A stretch of 23,023 nucleotides of DNA from Pseudomonadales bacterium (GCA_029244465.1 JAQWQN010000191.1:1-23023); one strand, 5' to 3'; numbered from the stretch's first letter, positions 16,069 through 23,023 are shown. A program made the numbers and translations. Notes: generated by a model from the sequence alone, not told the origin.

Positions 16069-16092
16069 ATTGTGGGACCGATAGGGCCGCGC

Positions 16093-16122
16093 ACTGTACT
16101 TAAATCTGCGACCGGGTGTCAA
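16093..16122 (-). promoter_or_regulatory. Promoter of tRNA-Leu with GC-rich discriminator
   Basis: On the minus strand a perfect -35 TTGACA (16122-16117) is followed after 18 bases by TACAGT (16098-16093). The next bases are GCGCGGCCC, a GC-rich discriminator of the kind linked to stringent (ppGpp) control of stable-RNA promoters. The expected start near 16086 gives a leader of about 18 bases before the tRNA. Confidence 0.7.
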
Positions 16123-16172
16123 TCATGCGCAGGCCTTCTTACTTTCAGGCTGATTGTTTGTGACTCTGGCTT

Positions 16173-18389
16173 GTGTCTGGGTGCAACAACACGTTTACTA
16201 CGTACGTGGTAAACAAGAAAAAGCAGGTCTCAAGACGAGAACGCGGCTCAACGCGCTACACTTCGACAGAGGTGCGCAACCTGATCGTAAATTCTGGCGG
16301 TCAAATTGACTGGCGAGGGTTGGTTGAAAAAAGTGGCGCCGATTCGGCGCGAGATATCACGCAACTTCGCCAGATGCTTAAAGGCCTAGAACGGTCCGGC
16401 GACATTAACAAAAATCTTTCTGGTTACTATTCTCTCGTCGGCGCCGAACAGGCGTTGCTCACCGGGCTTGTTGAACAGACGGGTGCCAGCCTATTCGTTG
16501 ATGGTTGTGAGATAGAAAAGAGTCGGGCCATTCTTCGGTCTGGAGACAAGATTGCCTATACCCTCATCGGTGATCGAGCGGTGCTGTCGAATGTTGTCGA
16601 ACATAGCCCAGCACCGGTTATTGGCATTCTGAACACAGACACCCGATTCGCGTATGTTGAAGGGCTAGGTAAGTTTAAACGTCGAATCGAGCTTGACGAG
16701 AGGCCCGGTGTTGGCAGCCACGGTGACACTGTGTCTGTACTTGTCACCGGCTTATCCCGAAGAGGGCTCAGAGGGGTCGTTACCGATGTCCTCGATAGTG
16801 AGTCTGTCCTTGATCAAGCGATCGAGAGCGCGCTTGCTGCGTTCGAAATTCCCGTAACATGGCCGGAAAGCGTACTGAGAGCGAGCGCTAAGTTGCCAAA
16901 GGGGGTACAACCGGGGCGTTTCAAAGAGCGGGTTGATCTGACAGAACTACCCTTGGTCACGATAGATGGGGAGACAGCAAAAGACTTCGATGATGCGGTC
17001 TATGCAGAACCACGCCAAACTGACTCTAACAAAGCCGGCCCAAAGCAAAACGGTTGGCGACTCATTGTCGCGATTGCGGACGTTGCCCATTACGTGCAAG
17101 CAGGTGGACCGATTGATCAAGAAGCGCTCGTTCGTGGGACCTCGGTGTATTTTCCTGAACGAGTGATACCGATGTTGCCGGAAACTATTTCCAACGAGTT
17201 ATGCTCCTTGAAACCAGAAGTGCATCGATTAGCGCTCGTGTGCGAGATGCAGGTTTCTTCCTCTGGGAAAGTACTGGGGCATGACTTCTACGAGGCGCTC
17301 ATCTATTCGCACGCTCGACTGACTTACACTGAGGTTGAGAAATTTCTCAATGGTAAGACGCTGCCTTGGTCTGATGCGGTAACCGAATCGGTCGACGCAC
17401 TAACGGCTGTCTACGAGGCATTGCGTCGTGCTCGAGAAAAGCGAGGTGCCTTGGATTTCCCCACACATGAGGCTTCACTGCATCTTGAGAACGGTACAGT
17501 GGCAGAAATTAGACCGATGGCACGATTGGTAGCGAATCAAGTGATCGAAGAAGCAATGATAGCGGCTAACGTCTGCGCAGCGCGGTTTCTCGAAGAGGCG
17601 GGCCTGTCGAGCCTCTATCGCGTGCATGAGCCTCCGGACAGTATGAAACTCGATGAACTCCGACAGATGTTGTCTTATGCCGGTGTACGATTAGCACCAG
17701 GCGAGATCGCACCAAAGGATCTCCAAGACGCTCTGTCGCGTCTGCCTAAAACAGCAAACCTGTGGCTATATGGGCAACTGACATTACGGACTATGCAACA
17801 AGCGGTCTATACGCCTAACAACCAAGGTCATTACGGATTAGCGTTGCAGGAGTACATGCACTTTACTTCGCCCATTCGCCGGTATCCTGACTTACTGGTC
17901 CACAGAGCGATAAAGAGCTTGGTTTCTGTTGCGAAGAAGAAGTCTGGTGCCCCAGATGTTGACGAACTCGCCTGGCTGGGTGAGCGAACATCACAATATG
18001 AGCGGCGCGCTGAAAGCGCGGGCTGGATGGTGGATGGTTGGTTGAAATGTGACTATCTCTCAGCTCAGGTCGGTGAAGTGCTCGATGGCTTCATCGCGGC
18101 GGTAACGGATTTTGGGCTCTTCGTGGAATTGGACGGTTACTTTGTTCAGGGTCTGTTACACGTTTCGTCTCTTGGCGGCGACTACTACCGCTTTAATGCG
18201 CGCTCGATGAGCCTTGTTGGAGAAACGAACGGTCGACGTTTTGTCATGGGAGACAAACTTCGCGTCCGCGTCCAGTCGGTAGAACCCTCGCAAGGGAAAA
18301 TTGATTTGTTACTTGAAGATAATCCAGGCGAAAAAAAACAGCCCGGCAATCGCGGTGCTCGCGGGCGCGGCAAAGGTCGCCGTAGGTGA
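16173..18389 (+). CDS. rnr: Exoribonuclease R (RNase R)
   Basis: RNase R is the 3'-5' hydrolytic exonuclease that degrades structured RNA and acts in rRNA quality control and with tmRNA. Order of domains: winged-helix HTH (about 28-90), cold-shock/OB domains (about 95-235), the RNB nuclease with TIDGETAKDFDDAV (263-276; D265, D271, D273, D274) and HFTSPIRRYPDLLVHRA, an S1 domain (about 632-712), and a basic tail rich in G, R and K. Length is 738 aa from the GTG at 16173. No convincing ribosome binding site precedes it. A second in-frame GTG at 16206 is possible, as the first 12 residues are not conserved. The TGA stop overlaps the rlmB GTG (GTGA). Confidence 0.96.
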   Translation: MSGCNNTFTTYVVNKKKQVSRRERGSTRYTSTEVRNLIVNSGGQIDWRGLVEKSGADSARDITQLRQMLKGLERSGDINKNLSGYYSLVGAEQALLTGLVEQTGASLFVDGCEIEKSRAILRSGDKIAYTLIGDRAVLSNVVEHSPAPVIGILNTDTRFAYVEGLGKFKRRIELDERPGVGSHGDTVSVLVTGLSRRGLRGVVTDVLDSESVLDQAIESALAAFEIPVTWPESVLRASAKLPKGVQPGRFKERVDLTELPLVTIDGETAKDFDDAVYAEPRQTDSNKAGPKQNGWRLIVAIADVAHYVQAGGPIDQEALVRGTSVYFPERVIPMLPETISNELCSLKPEVHRLALVCEMQVSSSGKVLGHDFYEALIYSHARLTYTEVEKFLNGKTLPWSDAVTESVDALTAVYEALRRAREKRGALDFPTHEASLHLENGTVAEIRPMARLVANQVIEEAMIAANVCAARFLEEAGLSSLYRVHEPPDSMKLDELRQMLSYAGVRLAPGEIAPKDLQDALSRLPKTANLWLYGQLTLRTMQQAVYTPNNQGHYGLALQEYMHFTSPIRRYPDLLVHRAIKSLVSVAKKKSGAPDVDELAWLGERTSQYERRAESAGWMVDGWLKCDYLSAQVGEVLDGFIAAVTDFGLFVELDGYFVQGLLHVSSLGGDYYRFNARSMSLVGETNGRRFVMGDKLRVRVQSVEPSQGKIDLLLEDNPGEKKQPGNRGARGRGKGRRR

Positions 18390-19126
18390 GCGATATTTTT
18401 GGTATCCAAGCGGTGCGTTCCGCCCTGCGCGGTTCTGCTGATCGGGCGCGCTGCCTATACCTGCTACAAGGGCGTCGGGATGCGAGAGTCAACGAACTGA
18501 TTGGTCTCGCACGCGAGTACGGGGTTCGCTTTCAGACTGTCGAGTCTGCCTGGTTTCGTCGGCGACTATCGGACGGTGAAGTGCATCAAGGCGTTTTGCT
18601 GGAGGTCCTAGAGGTCAGATTAGAAGCTGAAGAGGCTCTTTTTGAGGCCATTTCCACCTGGCAGGGGCCGAATACGATTCTCGTTCTCGACGGCATCACA
18701 GATCCGCGCAATTTGGGCGCGTGTTTGCGGACGGCGAATGGCGCTGGCGTGCACGCCTTGATACTCCCCAAGCGCAATAGCGCACCGCTTAATGCGGTTG
18801 CCTTGAAGACTGCTCAAGGTGGAATGGACGGGGTCCTGGTGGTGGAAGTCACGAATCTCGCGCGATGCTTGAAGAAGCTGGCTGCAGAAGGCTTTTGGCT
18901 GGTTGGGACTGACGGCGAAGCCGAAGTGCTACTTACTGACGCTGACTTTGCGCACAATGCCGTTATTATCGTCGGTAGTGAAGACAAAGGAATGCGCAGG
19001 CTGACACGAGAAGCCTGTGATCAACTGGTTAAAATTCCGATGTTCGGTTCTGTTGAGAGCCTAAATGTATCGGTGGCAACGGGCGTAATACTGTATGAGC
19101 GGCAAAGGCAGTTGGTGCAAAACTGA
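18386..19126 (+). CDS. rlmB: 23S rRNA 2'-O-methyltransferase RlmB
   Basis: RlmB, a SPOUT-fold enzyme, 2'-O-methylates G2251 (E. coli numbering) in the 23S rRNA peptidyl-transferase P loop. An N-terminal substrate-binding domain (about 1-75, with VHQGV) precedes the SPOUT domain with TDPRNLGACLRTA (105-117; N109, R115), VGSEDKGM (196-203; E199) and SLNVSVATGVILYE (225-238; N227). The stretch that in E. coli reads GAAESVPLIRVTNLAR is here GGMDGVLVVEVTNLAR, a departure noted as a finding. Length 246 aa is standard. It begins at a GTG overlapping the rnr stop by four bases, the classic rnr-rlmB coupling. Confidence 0.94.
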   Translation: MSDIFGIQAVRSALRGSADRARCLYLLQGRRDARVNELIGLAREYGVRFQTVESAWFRRRLSDGEVHQGVLLEVLEVRLEAEEALFEAISTWQGPNTILVLDGITDPRNLGACLRTANGAGVHALILPKRNSAPLNAVALKTAQGGMDGVLVVEVTNLARCLKKLAAEGFWLVGTDGEAEVLLTDADFAHNAVIIVGSEDKGMRRLTREACDQLVKIPMFGSVESLNVSVATGVILYERQRQLVQN

Positions 19127-19139
19127 AGATTTAGTGCGC

Positions 19140-19168
19140 TTGCGTTGACCTCACCGGCCCCCTACAAT
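19140..19168 (+). promoter_or_regulatory. Promoter of the rpsF operon with GC-rich discriminator
   Basis: TTGCGT (19140-19145), a 17-base spacer and TACAAT (19163-19168) form a plausible sigma-70 promoter, followed at once by GCGCGGCCC. That 9-base discriminator is identical to the one after the tRNA-Leu -10 box. TTGACC at 19145-19150 is closer to the -35 consensus but only 12 bases from the -10. The transcript would start about 118 bases before rpsF. Confidence 0.55.
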
Positions 19169-19224
19169 GCGCGGCCCGCCTGCCAGCGGCTTCATTAACC
19201 TTACTTCACGTTGGTCGCGATCGA

Positions 19225-19279
19225 GTGTTGCGTAATACCGCGGAAGTGATGTCTCAGAGTGTAAACTCGGTGACAACAC
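19225..19279 (+). promoter_or_regulatory. Structured leader of rpsF, candidate S6:S18 autoregulatory element
   Basis: GTGTTG (19225-19230) pairs with CAACAC (19274-19279). Inside, ACCG (19237-19240) pairs with CGGT (19268-19271), leaving an asymmetric internal loop of six against two bases. A small inner hairpin lies near 19257-19268. The structure ends three bases before the ribosome binding site. Bacterial rpsF leaders are known to carry an element bound by the S6:S18 complex with an internal loop and a key CCG; the place and shape fit, but I could not compare with the model. Confidence 0.4.
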
Positions 19280-19293
19280 CAAAAGGAGACGTA

Positions 19294-19797
19294 ATGCGAC
19301 ATTACGAAATCGTATTTTTGGTCCATCCGGACCAAAGTGATCAAGTGCCAGGCATGATTGAACGCTACCACGCGATGATTGAACGTGGTGAAGGCGTTGT
19401 GCACAGAACAGAAGATTGGGGGCGCCGACAGCTGGCCTTTCCGGTCGCAAAAATCCATAAAGCGCACTACATTTTATTCAACATCGAGGTCAATCAGACC
19501 GTCCTTGATGAGCTGGAGAGTGCTTTTCGTTTCAACGATGCGGTTATCCGCAGCATGATCATTCGACGCCAGGAGCCGGAAATAGGCACGTCGAAGATCT
19601 ACGAAGAAGAACTCAAAGAGCAAGAGAAAGACAAAGAACGCGATAAGCGTCGTGAGGAAGAATATGCCGCGCGCGCAGCGCGAGCGGCACGCGATGAGGC
19701 GCCTGCAGATGAGCCGGCTAGTCCAGAAGGCGAAAGTGGAGCGAGTGCGGAGCCTGCCGAAAGCGCCGCTGTAGCAGAACAGGAGCGAGGCGAATGA
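19294..19797 (+). CDS. rpsF: 30S ribosomal protein S6
   Basis: S6 binds the 30S platform as a pair with S18. The core (about 1-95) shows MRHYEIVFLVHPDQSDQV, WGRRQLAFPVAKIHKAHYIL and the C-terminal strand RSMIIRR. The true start is the ATG at 19294 behind AAAGGAG (19282-19288); the open frame extends 23 codons further up, but that part lies in the leader. The tail is unusual: about 70 residues after the core, first strongly charged (EEELKEQEKDKERDKRREEE), then rich in A, E and P, giving 167 aa against about 131-140 in most gammaproteobacteria. The stop overlaps the rpsR start (ATGA). Confidence 0.97.
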   Translation: MRHYEIVFLVHPDQSDQVPGMIERYHAMIERGEGVVHRTEDWGRRQLAFPVAKIHKAHYILFNIEVNQTVLDELESAFRFNDAVIRSMIIRRQEPEIGTSKIYEEELKEQEKDKERDKRREEEYAARAARAARDEAPADEPASPEGESGASAEPAESAAVAEQERGE

Positions 19798-20003
19798 GCA
19801 GACGAAGAATCCGAGAAGCCCAAAAAGAATCTGAAGTCGATTACAAAGACCTAGATGCGCTGCGTCAATTTATCGGGGAGACTGGTAAAATTGTGCCTAG
19901 CCGAATTACGGGTACGTCGGCGCGTTTTCAGCGCCGTCTAGCTGCAGAGATCAAGCGGGCGCGTTACCTTGCCCTGCTGCCTTATACTGACCAGCACAAG
20001 TAA
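19794..20003 (+). CDS. rpsR: 30S ribosomal protein S18
   Basis: S18 is the partner of S6 on the 30S platform. The core EVDYKDLDALRQFI, then GKIVPSRITGTSARFQRRLA and RARYLALLPYTDQHK, is unmistakable. At 69 aa it is slightly short: the usual N-terminal block with aromatic residues, RRRK and a Cys is reduced to MSRRRIREAQKES, and the protein has no cysteine at all. It begins with ATGA overlapping the rpsF stop, so the two partners are translationally coupled. Confidence 0.97.
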   Translation: MSRRRIREAQKESEVDYKDLDALRQFIGETGKIVPSRITGTSARFQRRLAAEIKRARYLALLPYTDQHK

Positions 20004-20014
20004 GGGGAAGCCGC

Positions 20015-20461
20015 GTGAATGTAATACTACTAGAGAGAGTCAACAACCTTGGTGACTTAGGGGATGAGGTTGCTGTGAAGCCCGGGTTCGCGCGCAATTT
20101 CCTAATTCCAAAGGGCCGGGCTGTGCAAGCAAATGAAGCGAATCGCAGCGTTTTTGAAGGACGTCGCGCGGAACTTGAATCCGCTGCTGATGAGAAGCTG
20201 AGTGCAGCCCAAGCTCGAGCGACGCCGCTTGAGGAATACACATTGACGATCGTTGTGAAGGTCGGCGAAGAGGGCAGGCTATACGGCTCAGTGGGTACGC
20301 AAGACATTGCTTCAGCGCTGACTGAGGATGGCCAGGAGGTATCGCGTAGTGAAGTGCGCATGCCTGAAGGGGTCATCCGCCAAGCTGGCGACTATCAAAT
20401 CGGTCTCCAGTTCCACTCCGATGTCACGGTTGACGTTACTGTTTCTGTAGTAGCAGAGTAA
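20015..20461 (+). CDS. rplI: 50S ribosomal protein L9
   Basis: L9 is an elongated protein at the base of the L1 stalk that helps keep the reading frame. The N-terminal domain VNNLGDLGDEVAVKPGFARN (21 to 40 bases into the family signature) continues into FLIPKGRA, then a long connecting helix (about 45-75) and the C-terminal domain with YGSVGTQDIASAL. It is 148 aa, one less than usual. The start is GTG at 20015, behind AAGGGGA with good spacing. It follows rpsR by 11 bp and is the last gene of the operon. Confidence 0.97.
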   Translation: MNVILLERVNNLGDLGDEVAVKPGFARNFLIPKGRAVQANEANRSVFEGRRAELESAADEKLSAAQARATPLEEYTLTIVVKVGEEGRLYGSVGTQDIASALTEDGQEVSRSEVRMPEGVIRQAGDYQIGLQFHSDVTVDVTVSVVAE

Positions 20462-20482
20462 CTCTCCGTCCGGGATATGATG

Positions 20483-20509
20483 AGCGCGCACATTTGCGCG
20501 CTTTGATTT
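20483..20509 (+). terminator. Intrinsic terminator after rplI
   Basis: AGCGCGCA (20483-20490) and TGCGCGCT (20495-20502) form a perfect 8-bp GC-rich stem with loop CATT, followed by TTGATTT. The T-tract is interrupted, so termination may be partial. The position 21 bases after the rplI stop fits the end of the ribosomal operon. Confidence 0.65.
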
Positions 20510-20516
20510 CCCCAGC

Positions 20517-20525
20517 TTTTCCACA
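20517..20525 (+). promoter_or_regulatory. DnaA-box-like site upstream of dnaB
   Basis: TTTTCCACA matches the relaxed DnaA box TTWTNCACA. Two bases later TTATGCTCT (20528-20536) matches TTATNCACA at seven of nine positions in the same orientation. The pair lies 55-74 bases before the dnaB ATG. One 9-mer can occur by chance. Confidence 0.35.
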
Positions 20526-20590
20526 GGTTATGCTCTTGCAATCGATACCGGTAGCGCTCACGCTCACCTGTCCCAAGTTGTCCTCGTTCC

Positions 20591-21964
20591 ATGCCTGAAT
20601 ACGCATCTGAAAGCCAAACGGTCAGCCTGAAAGTCCCACCTCATTCGGTCGAGGCTGAGCAATCTGTGCTGGGCGGATTGATGCTGAATAACGAGGCCTG
20701 GTTTGACTTGGTCGAAATCGTGGCTGCACGTGATTTCTATCGGCCTCAGCATCAGATTATTTTTGAAGCCATGATGGCTCTGGCGAACCACGATGAGCCG
20801 TTGGACGCAGTGACGGTGTCGGAACGTTTGCGCTCTGAAGCGTTGCTCGAAAAGGCCGGTGATGTTGGCTATCTGGCAGAGCTTGCGGAGTCGACGCCAG
20901 GCGCGAGCAACGTTCTCGCCTATGCAAGAATTGTTCGGGAGCGTTCAATGATGAGGCAACTCATCGGCGCTGCTAATAAAATCGCGGATGCTGCGTTTAC
21001 ACCCGAAGGACGGAATGCCGATACGCTGGTCGAGATGGCTGAGCAGACTGTTTTCGAGATTGCGGAGAATCGCGGCAACGACGGTGGACCGGAGAAGATC
21101 GCGCCTCTGCTCGCACGGGCCGTGGAGAAGGTCGAGTTTTTATTCAACACCAAGGGTGCGATCACCGGTGTCGCCACGGGCTTTTCGGATTTAGATTCAC
21201 GGACTGCCGGGCTACAAAAATCAGATTTGGTGATTGTTGCTGCGCGGCCCTCCATGGGTAAAACCGCCTTCGCGATCAACATGGCTGAACATGCTGTAAT
21301 GAGTGGTGGATCAGTGCTGGTATTTTCTATGGAGATGCCGTCTGAACAAATCGTCATGAGAATGCTGTCGAGCTTGGGCCGAATTGATCAAACGCGGCTG
21401 CGGACAGGCGAACTGCAAGATGATGATTGGTCGCGATTCACGGGGGCGGTGAGCCAACTGCGAGACAAGCGCCTGTATGTGGACGACACGCCAGCATTGA
21501 CCCCCGGCGAAGTACGCGCGCGCGCGCGTCGCATATCTAGAGAATCGAATGGGCTCGATATGATTGTCGTCGACTACCTGCAACTTATGCGGACGGCCGA
21601 ACGGTCAGAGTCTAGGGCAGGAGAAATATCTGAAATTTCTCGCTCGCTGAAAGCACTGGCGAAAGAAATGCGCTGTCCTGTGGTTGCTTTGTCACAGCTG
21701 AATCGAGCGCTCGAATCGAGGCCGGATAAGCGGCCGATGATGTCGGACCTGCGGGAATCTGGTGCGATCGAGCAGGACGCGGATGTCATCCTCTTCATCT
21801 ACCGCGACGAGGTTTATAACGAAGATACCGACGCAAAAGGTGTGGCAGAAATTATCATCGGCAAACAGCGTAACGGACCGATTGGCAAAGTGCGTGTGCA
21901 ATTTACCGGCAATCTCACCAAGTTCGAGAATCTAGCCTCAGATGTCTATGATGAGTTTGTTTAG
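20591..21964 (+). CDS. dnaB: Replicative DNA helicase DnaB
   Basis: DnaB is the hexameric 5'-3' helicase that unwinds the replication fork and recruits primase. The N-terminal domain (about 14-115) begins KVPPHSVEAEQSVLGGLML. The RecA-like domain has Walker A ARPSMGKTA (218-226), Walker B IVVDYLQLM, SQLNRALESRPDKRP and the arginine-finger region DLRESGAIEQDADVILFIYR, ending with KQRNGPIGKVRVQF. At 457 aa it is full length with no intein at the usual insertion points. The ATG at 20591 opens after a 129-bp gap holding the rplI terminator and a DnaA-box-like site. No clear -35/-10 pair is visible. Confidence 0.98.
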   Translation: MPEYASESQTVSLKVPPHSVEAEQSVLGGLMLNNEAWFDLVEIVAARDFYRPQHQIIFEAMMALANHDEPLDAVTVSERLRSEALLEKAGDVGYLAELAESTPGASNVLAYARIVRERSMMRQLIGAANKIADAAFTPEGRNADTLVEMAEQTVFEIAENRGNDGGPEKIAPLLARAVEKVEFLFNTKGAITGVATGFSDLDSRTAGLQKSDLVIVAARPSMGKTAFAINMAEHAVMSGGSVLVFSMEMPSEQIVMRMLSSLGRIDQTRLRTGELQDDDWSRFTGAVSQLRDKRLYVDDTPALTPGEVRARARRISRESNGLDMIVVDYLQLMRTAERSESRAGEISEISRSLKALAKEMRCPVVALSQLNRALESRPDKRPMMSDLRESGAIEQDADVILFIYRDEVYNEDTDAKGVAEIIIGKQRNGPIGKVRVQFTGNLTKFENLASDVYDEFV

Positions 21965-23023
21965 TGGCCAAAGCTAAAGTTAAGACGGCTTATGTATGCA
22001 GCGATTGCGGGGCAGACTTTGCTAAGTGGCAAGGACAATGCAATGCCTGCCAGGCGTGGAACACACTGTCCCGCATCAATGTATCGCCGATCAAAGAGGT
22101 GAGCATTGGCTTTGCTGGTACCAAAGCACAAATCAAAAAGCTCGGTGATATTGAAACACAGGAAGCCCAGCGAATACCGACGCCATTTAAGGAATTAGAC
22201 CGTGTGCTGGGGGGTGGTCTTGTGCCGGGGTCTGTGGTGCTTATGGGTGGTGATCCCGGCGCGGGCAAGAGCACCCTCTTACTGCAGGTTTGCACGCAGC
22301 TCGCTAAAGAGCGAGGTGTCCTCTATGTGACGGGGGAAGAATCATTACAACAACTGGCAATGCGAGCGCAGCGACTTGAATTAGCGATGGATGGGTTGGA
22401 CGTCGCGGCCGAAACACGAGCGGAGGTGATCGCATCTCATATTGAACTCAATCGGCCAGAGGTTGTGGTGCTGGATTCGGTTCAAGTCTTGCAAATGGAG
22501 TCGATCGACTCAATGCCTGGATCGGTAACCCAGGTGCGGGAAACGGCCGGCTTTTTTACCCGTTTAGCAAAACAAACTGACACCGTCGTTGTGTTGGTTG
22601 GACACATCACGAAAGAAGGCGGGCTTGCGGGGCCGAAAGTACTCGAACACATGATTGACACCTTCATGATGCTTGAGAGTCCTGCTGGATCAAGGTATCG
22701 AACCCTGCGCGGGAACAAGAATCGATTTGGCGCAGTTAACGAACTCGGCGTGTTCGCGATGACCGATGTGGGCATGAAGGAAGTTGCCAACCCCTCAGCA
22801 ATTTTTTTACAACGTGGAGCAACTGACTCCCCTGGGAGTATAGCGACCGTAACCTGGGAAGGTACCCGACCGTTACTGGTTGAGTTGCAAGCATTGGTAG
22901 ATGAAGTCTCAGCTGGTTATCCGAAACGGGTCGCGGTTGGTTTAGATCATCAGCGGCTCGCTATGCATCTGGCGGTGCTTCATCGCCACTGTGGTATTAC
23001 GCTTGGCGATCAAGATGTTTTTG
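21964..23023 (+). CDS. radA: DNA repair protein RadA (3' truncated by window)
   Basis: RadA (Sms) is a RecA-like, DnaB-type hexameric helicase that helps branch migration in recombinational repair. The frame opens with GTG at 21964, whose G is the last base of the dnaB TAG stop, and stays open to the window end (353 codons visible; the family is about 450-460). The zinc finger is VCSDC (C12, C15) with CNAC (C26, C29). Walker A is GDPGAGKST (96-104), and the family-specific KNRFG motif is at 252-256. The C-terminal Lon-like domain has begun (about residue 285 on) and is cut by the window edge. The one-base overlap suggests coupling to dnaB; in Pseudomonas dnaB is followed by alr instead. Confidence 0.96.
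   Translation, partial: MAKAKVKTAYVCSDCGADFAKWQGQCNACQAWNTLSRINVSPIKEVSIGFAGTKAQIKKLGDIETQEAQRIPTPFKELDRVLGGGLVPGSVVLMGGDPGAGKSTLLLQVCTQLAKERGVLYVTGEESLQQLAMRAQRLELAMDGLDVAAETRAEVIASHIELNRPEVVVLDSVQVLQMESIDSMPGSVTQVRETAGFFTRLAKQTDTVVVLVGHITKEGGLAGPKVLEHMIDTFMMLESPAGSRYRTLRGNKNRFGAVNELGVFAMTDVGMKEVANPSAIFLQRGATDSPGSIATVTWEGTRPLLVELQALVDEVSAGYPKRVAVGLDHQRLAMHLAVLHRHCGITLGDQDVF

Noticed and set aside
16125..16163. 12-codon ATG mini-ORF before rnr, possible leader peptide
   Set aside because: No ribosome binding site, no run of one amino acid and no attenuator hairpin after it; likely chance.
19225..19293. 23-codon upstream extension of S6
   Set aside because: It lies in the structured leader; the ATG at 19294 has a strong AAAGGAG and begins at the conserved MRHYEIVF.
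21515..21528. (CG)7 alternating tract that could form Z-DNA
   Set aside because: It lies inside dnaB and encodes the Arg/Ala-rich VRARARR segment, which the family conserves; coding explains it.

Overview
This window is a stretch of core bacterial chromosome, almost certainly from a gammaproteobacterium outside the Enterobacteria. The gene order (queG)<->nnr-tsaE-amiB-mutL-miaA-hfq-hflX-hflK-hflC-hisZ-purA ... tRNA-Leu / rnr-rlmB-rpsF-rpsR-rplI-dnaB follows the layout known from Pseudomonas-like genomes. Two further points agree: hisZ is present, and MutL is of the endonuclease-motif type. Base composition looks close to balanced and even throughout. I cannot name a genus from the sequence alone.

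Layout. Positions 1-83 hold the first codons of a minus-strand queG. From 121 to about 6.2 kb runs a tightly packed plus-strand operon: metabolite repair (nnr), tRNA t6A synthesis (tsaE), septal wall hydrolysis (amiB), mismatch repair (mutL) and tRNA i6A synthesis (miaA). From 6.2 to 10 kb is the hfq-hflX-hflK-hflC ('hflA') locus: the RNA chaperone, a ribosome-rescue GTPase and the FtsH-modulating SPFH pair. hisZ and purA follow (10.0-12.5 kb), then a 63-codon Trm112/YcaR-like protein.

Between purA and the tRNA/rnr block lies a less standard group of three plus-strand genes: folE2 (GTP cyclohydrolase IB), a FabH-like ketoacyl synthase III and a cation diffusion facilitator (12.85-15.88 kb). 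A single tRNA-Leu(CAG) gene on the minus strand (15982-16068) separates it from rnr-rlmB (16.17-19.13 kb). The ribosomal operon rpsF-rpsR-rplI (19.29-20.46 kb) follows, ending in a hairpin terminator. dnaB (20.59-21.96 kb) and a 3'-truncated radA overlapping its stop codon close the window.

Working together: the genes mostly serve translation and its quality control (TsaE, MiaA, Hfq, HflX, RNase R, RlmB, S6/S18/L9, tRNA-Leu), genome maintenance (MutL, DnaB, RadA) and envelope/protease control (AmiB, HflKC). No gap between genes exceeds about 170 bp. I saw no insertion sequence, phage, CRISPR array, toxin-antitoxin pair or defence island. The points worth a second look are modest ones: a 9-base discriminator shared by the tRNA-Leu and rpsF promoters, RNA structures before rpsF, before folE2 and after the tRNA, a DnaA-box-like site before dnaB, a long acidic tail on S6, and an S18 lacking the usual N-terminus. 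I found no convincing previously undescribed system.
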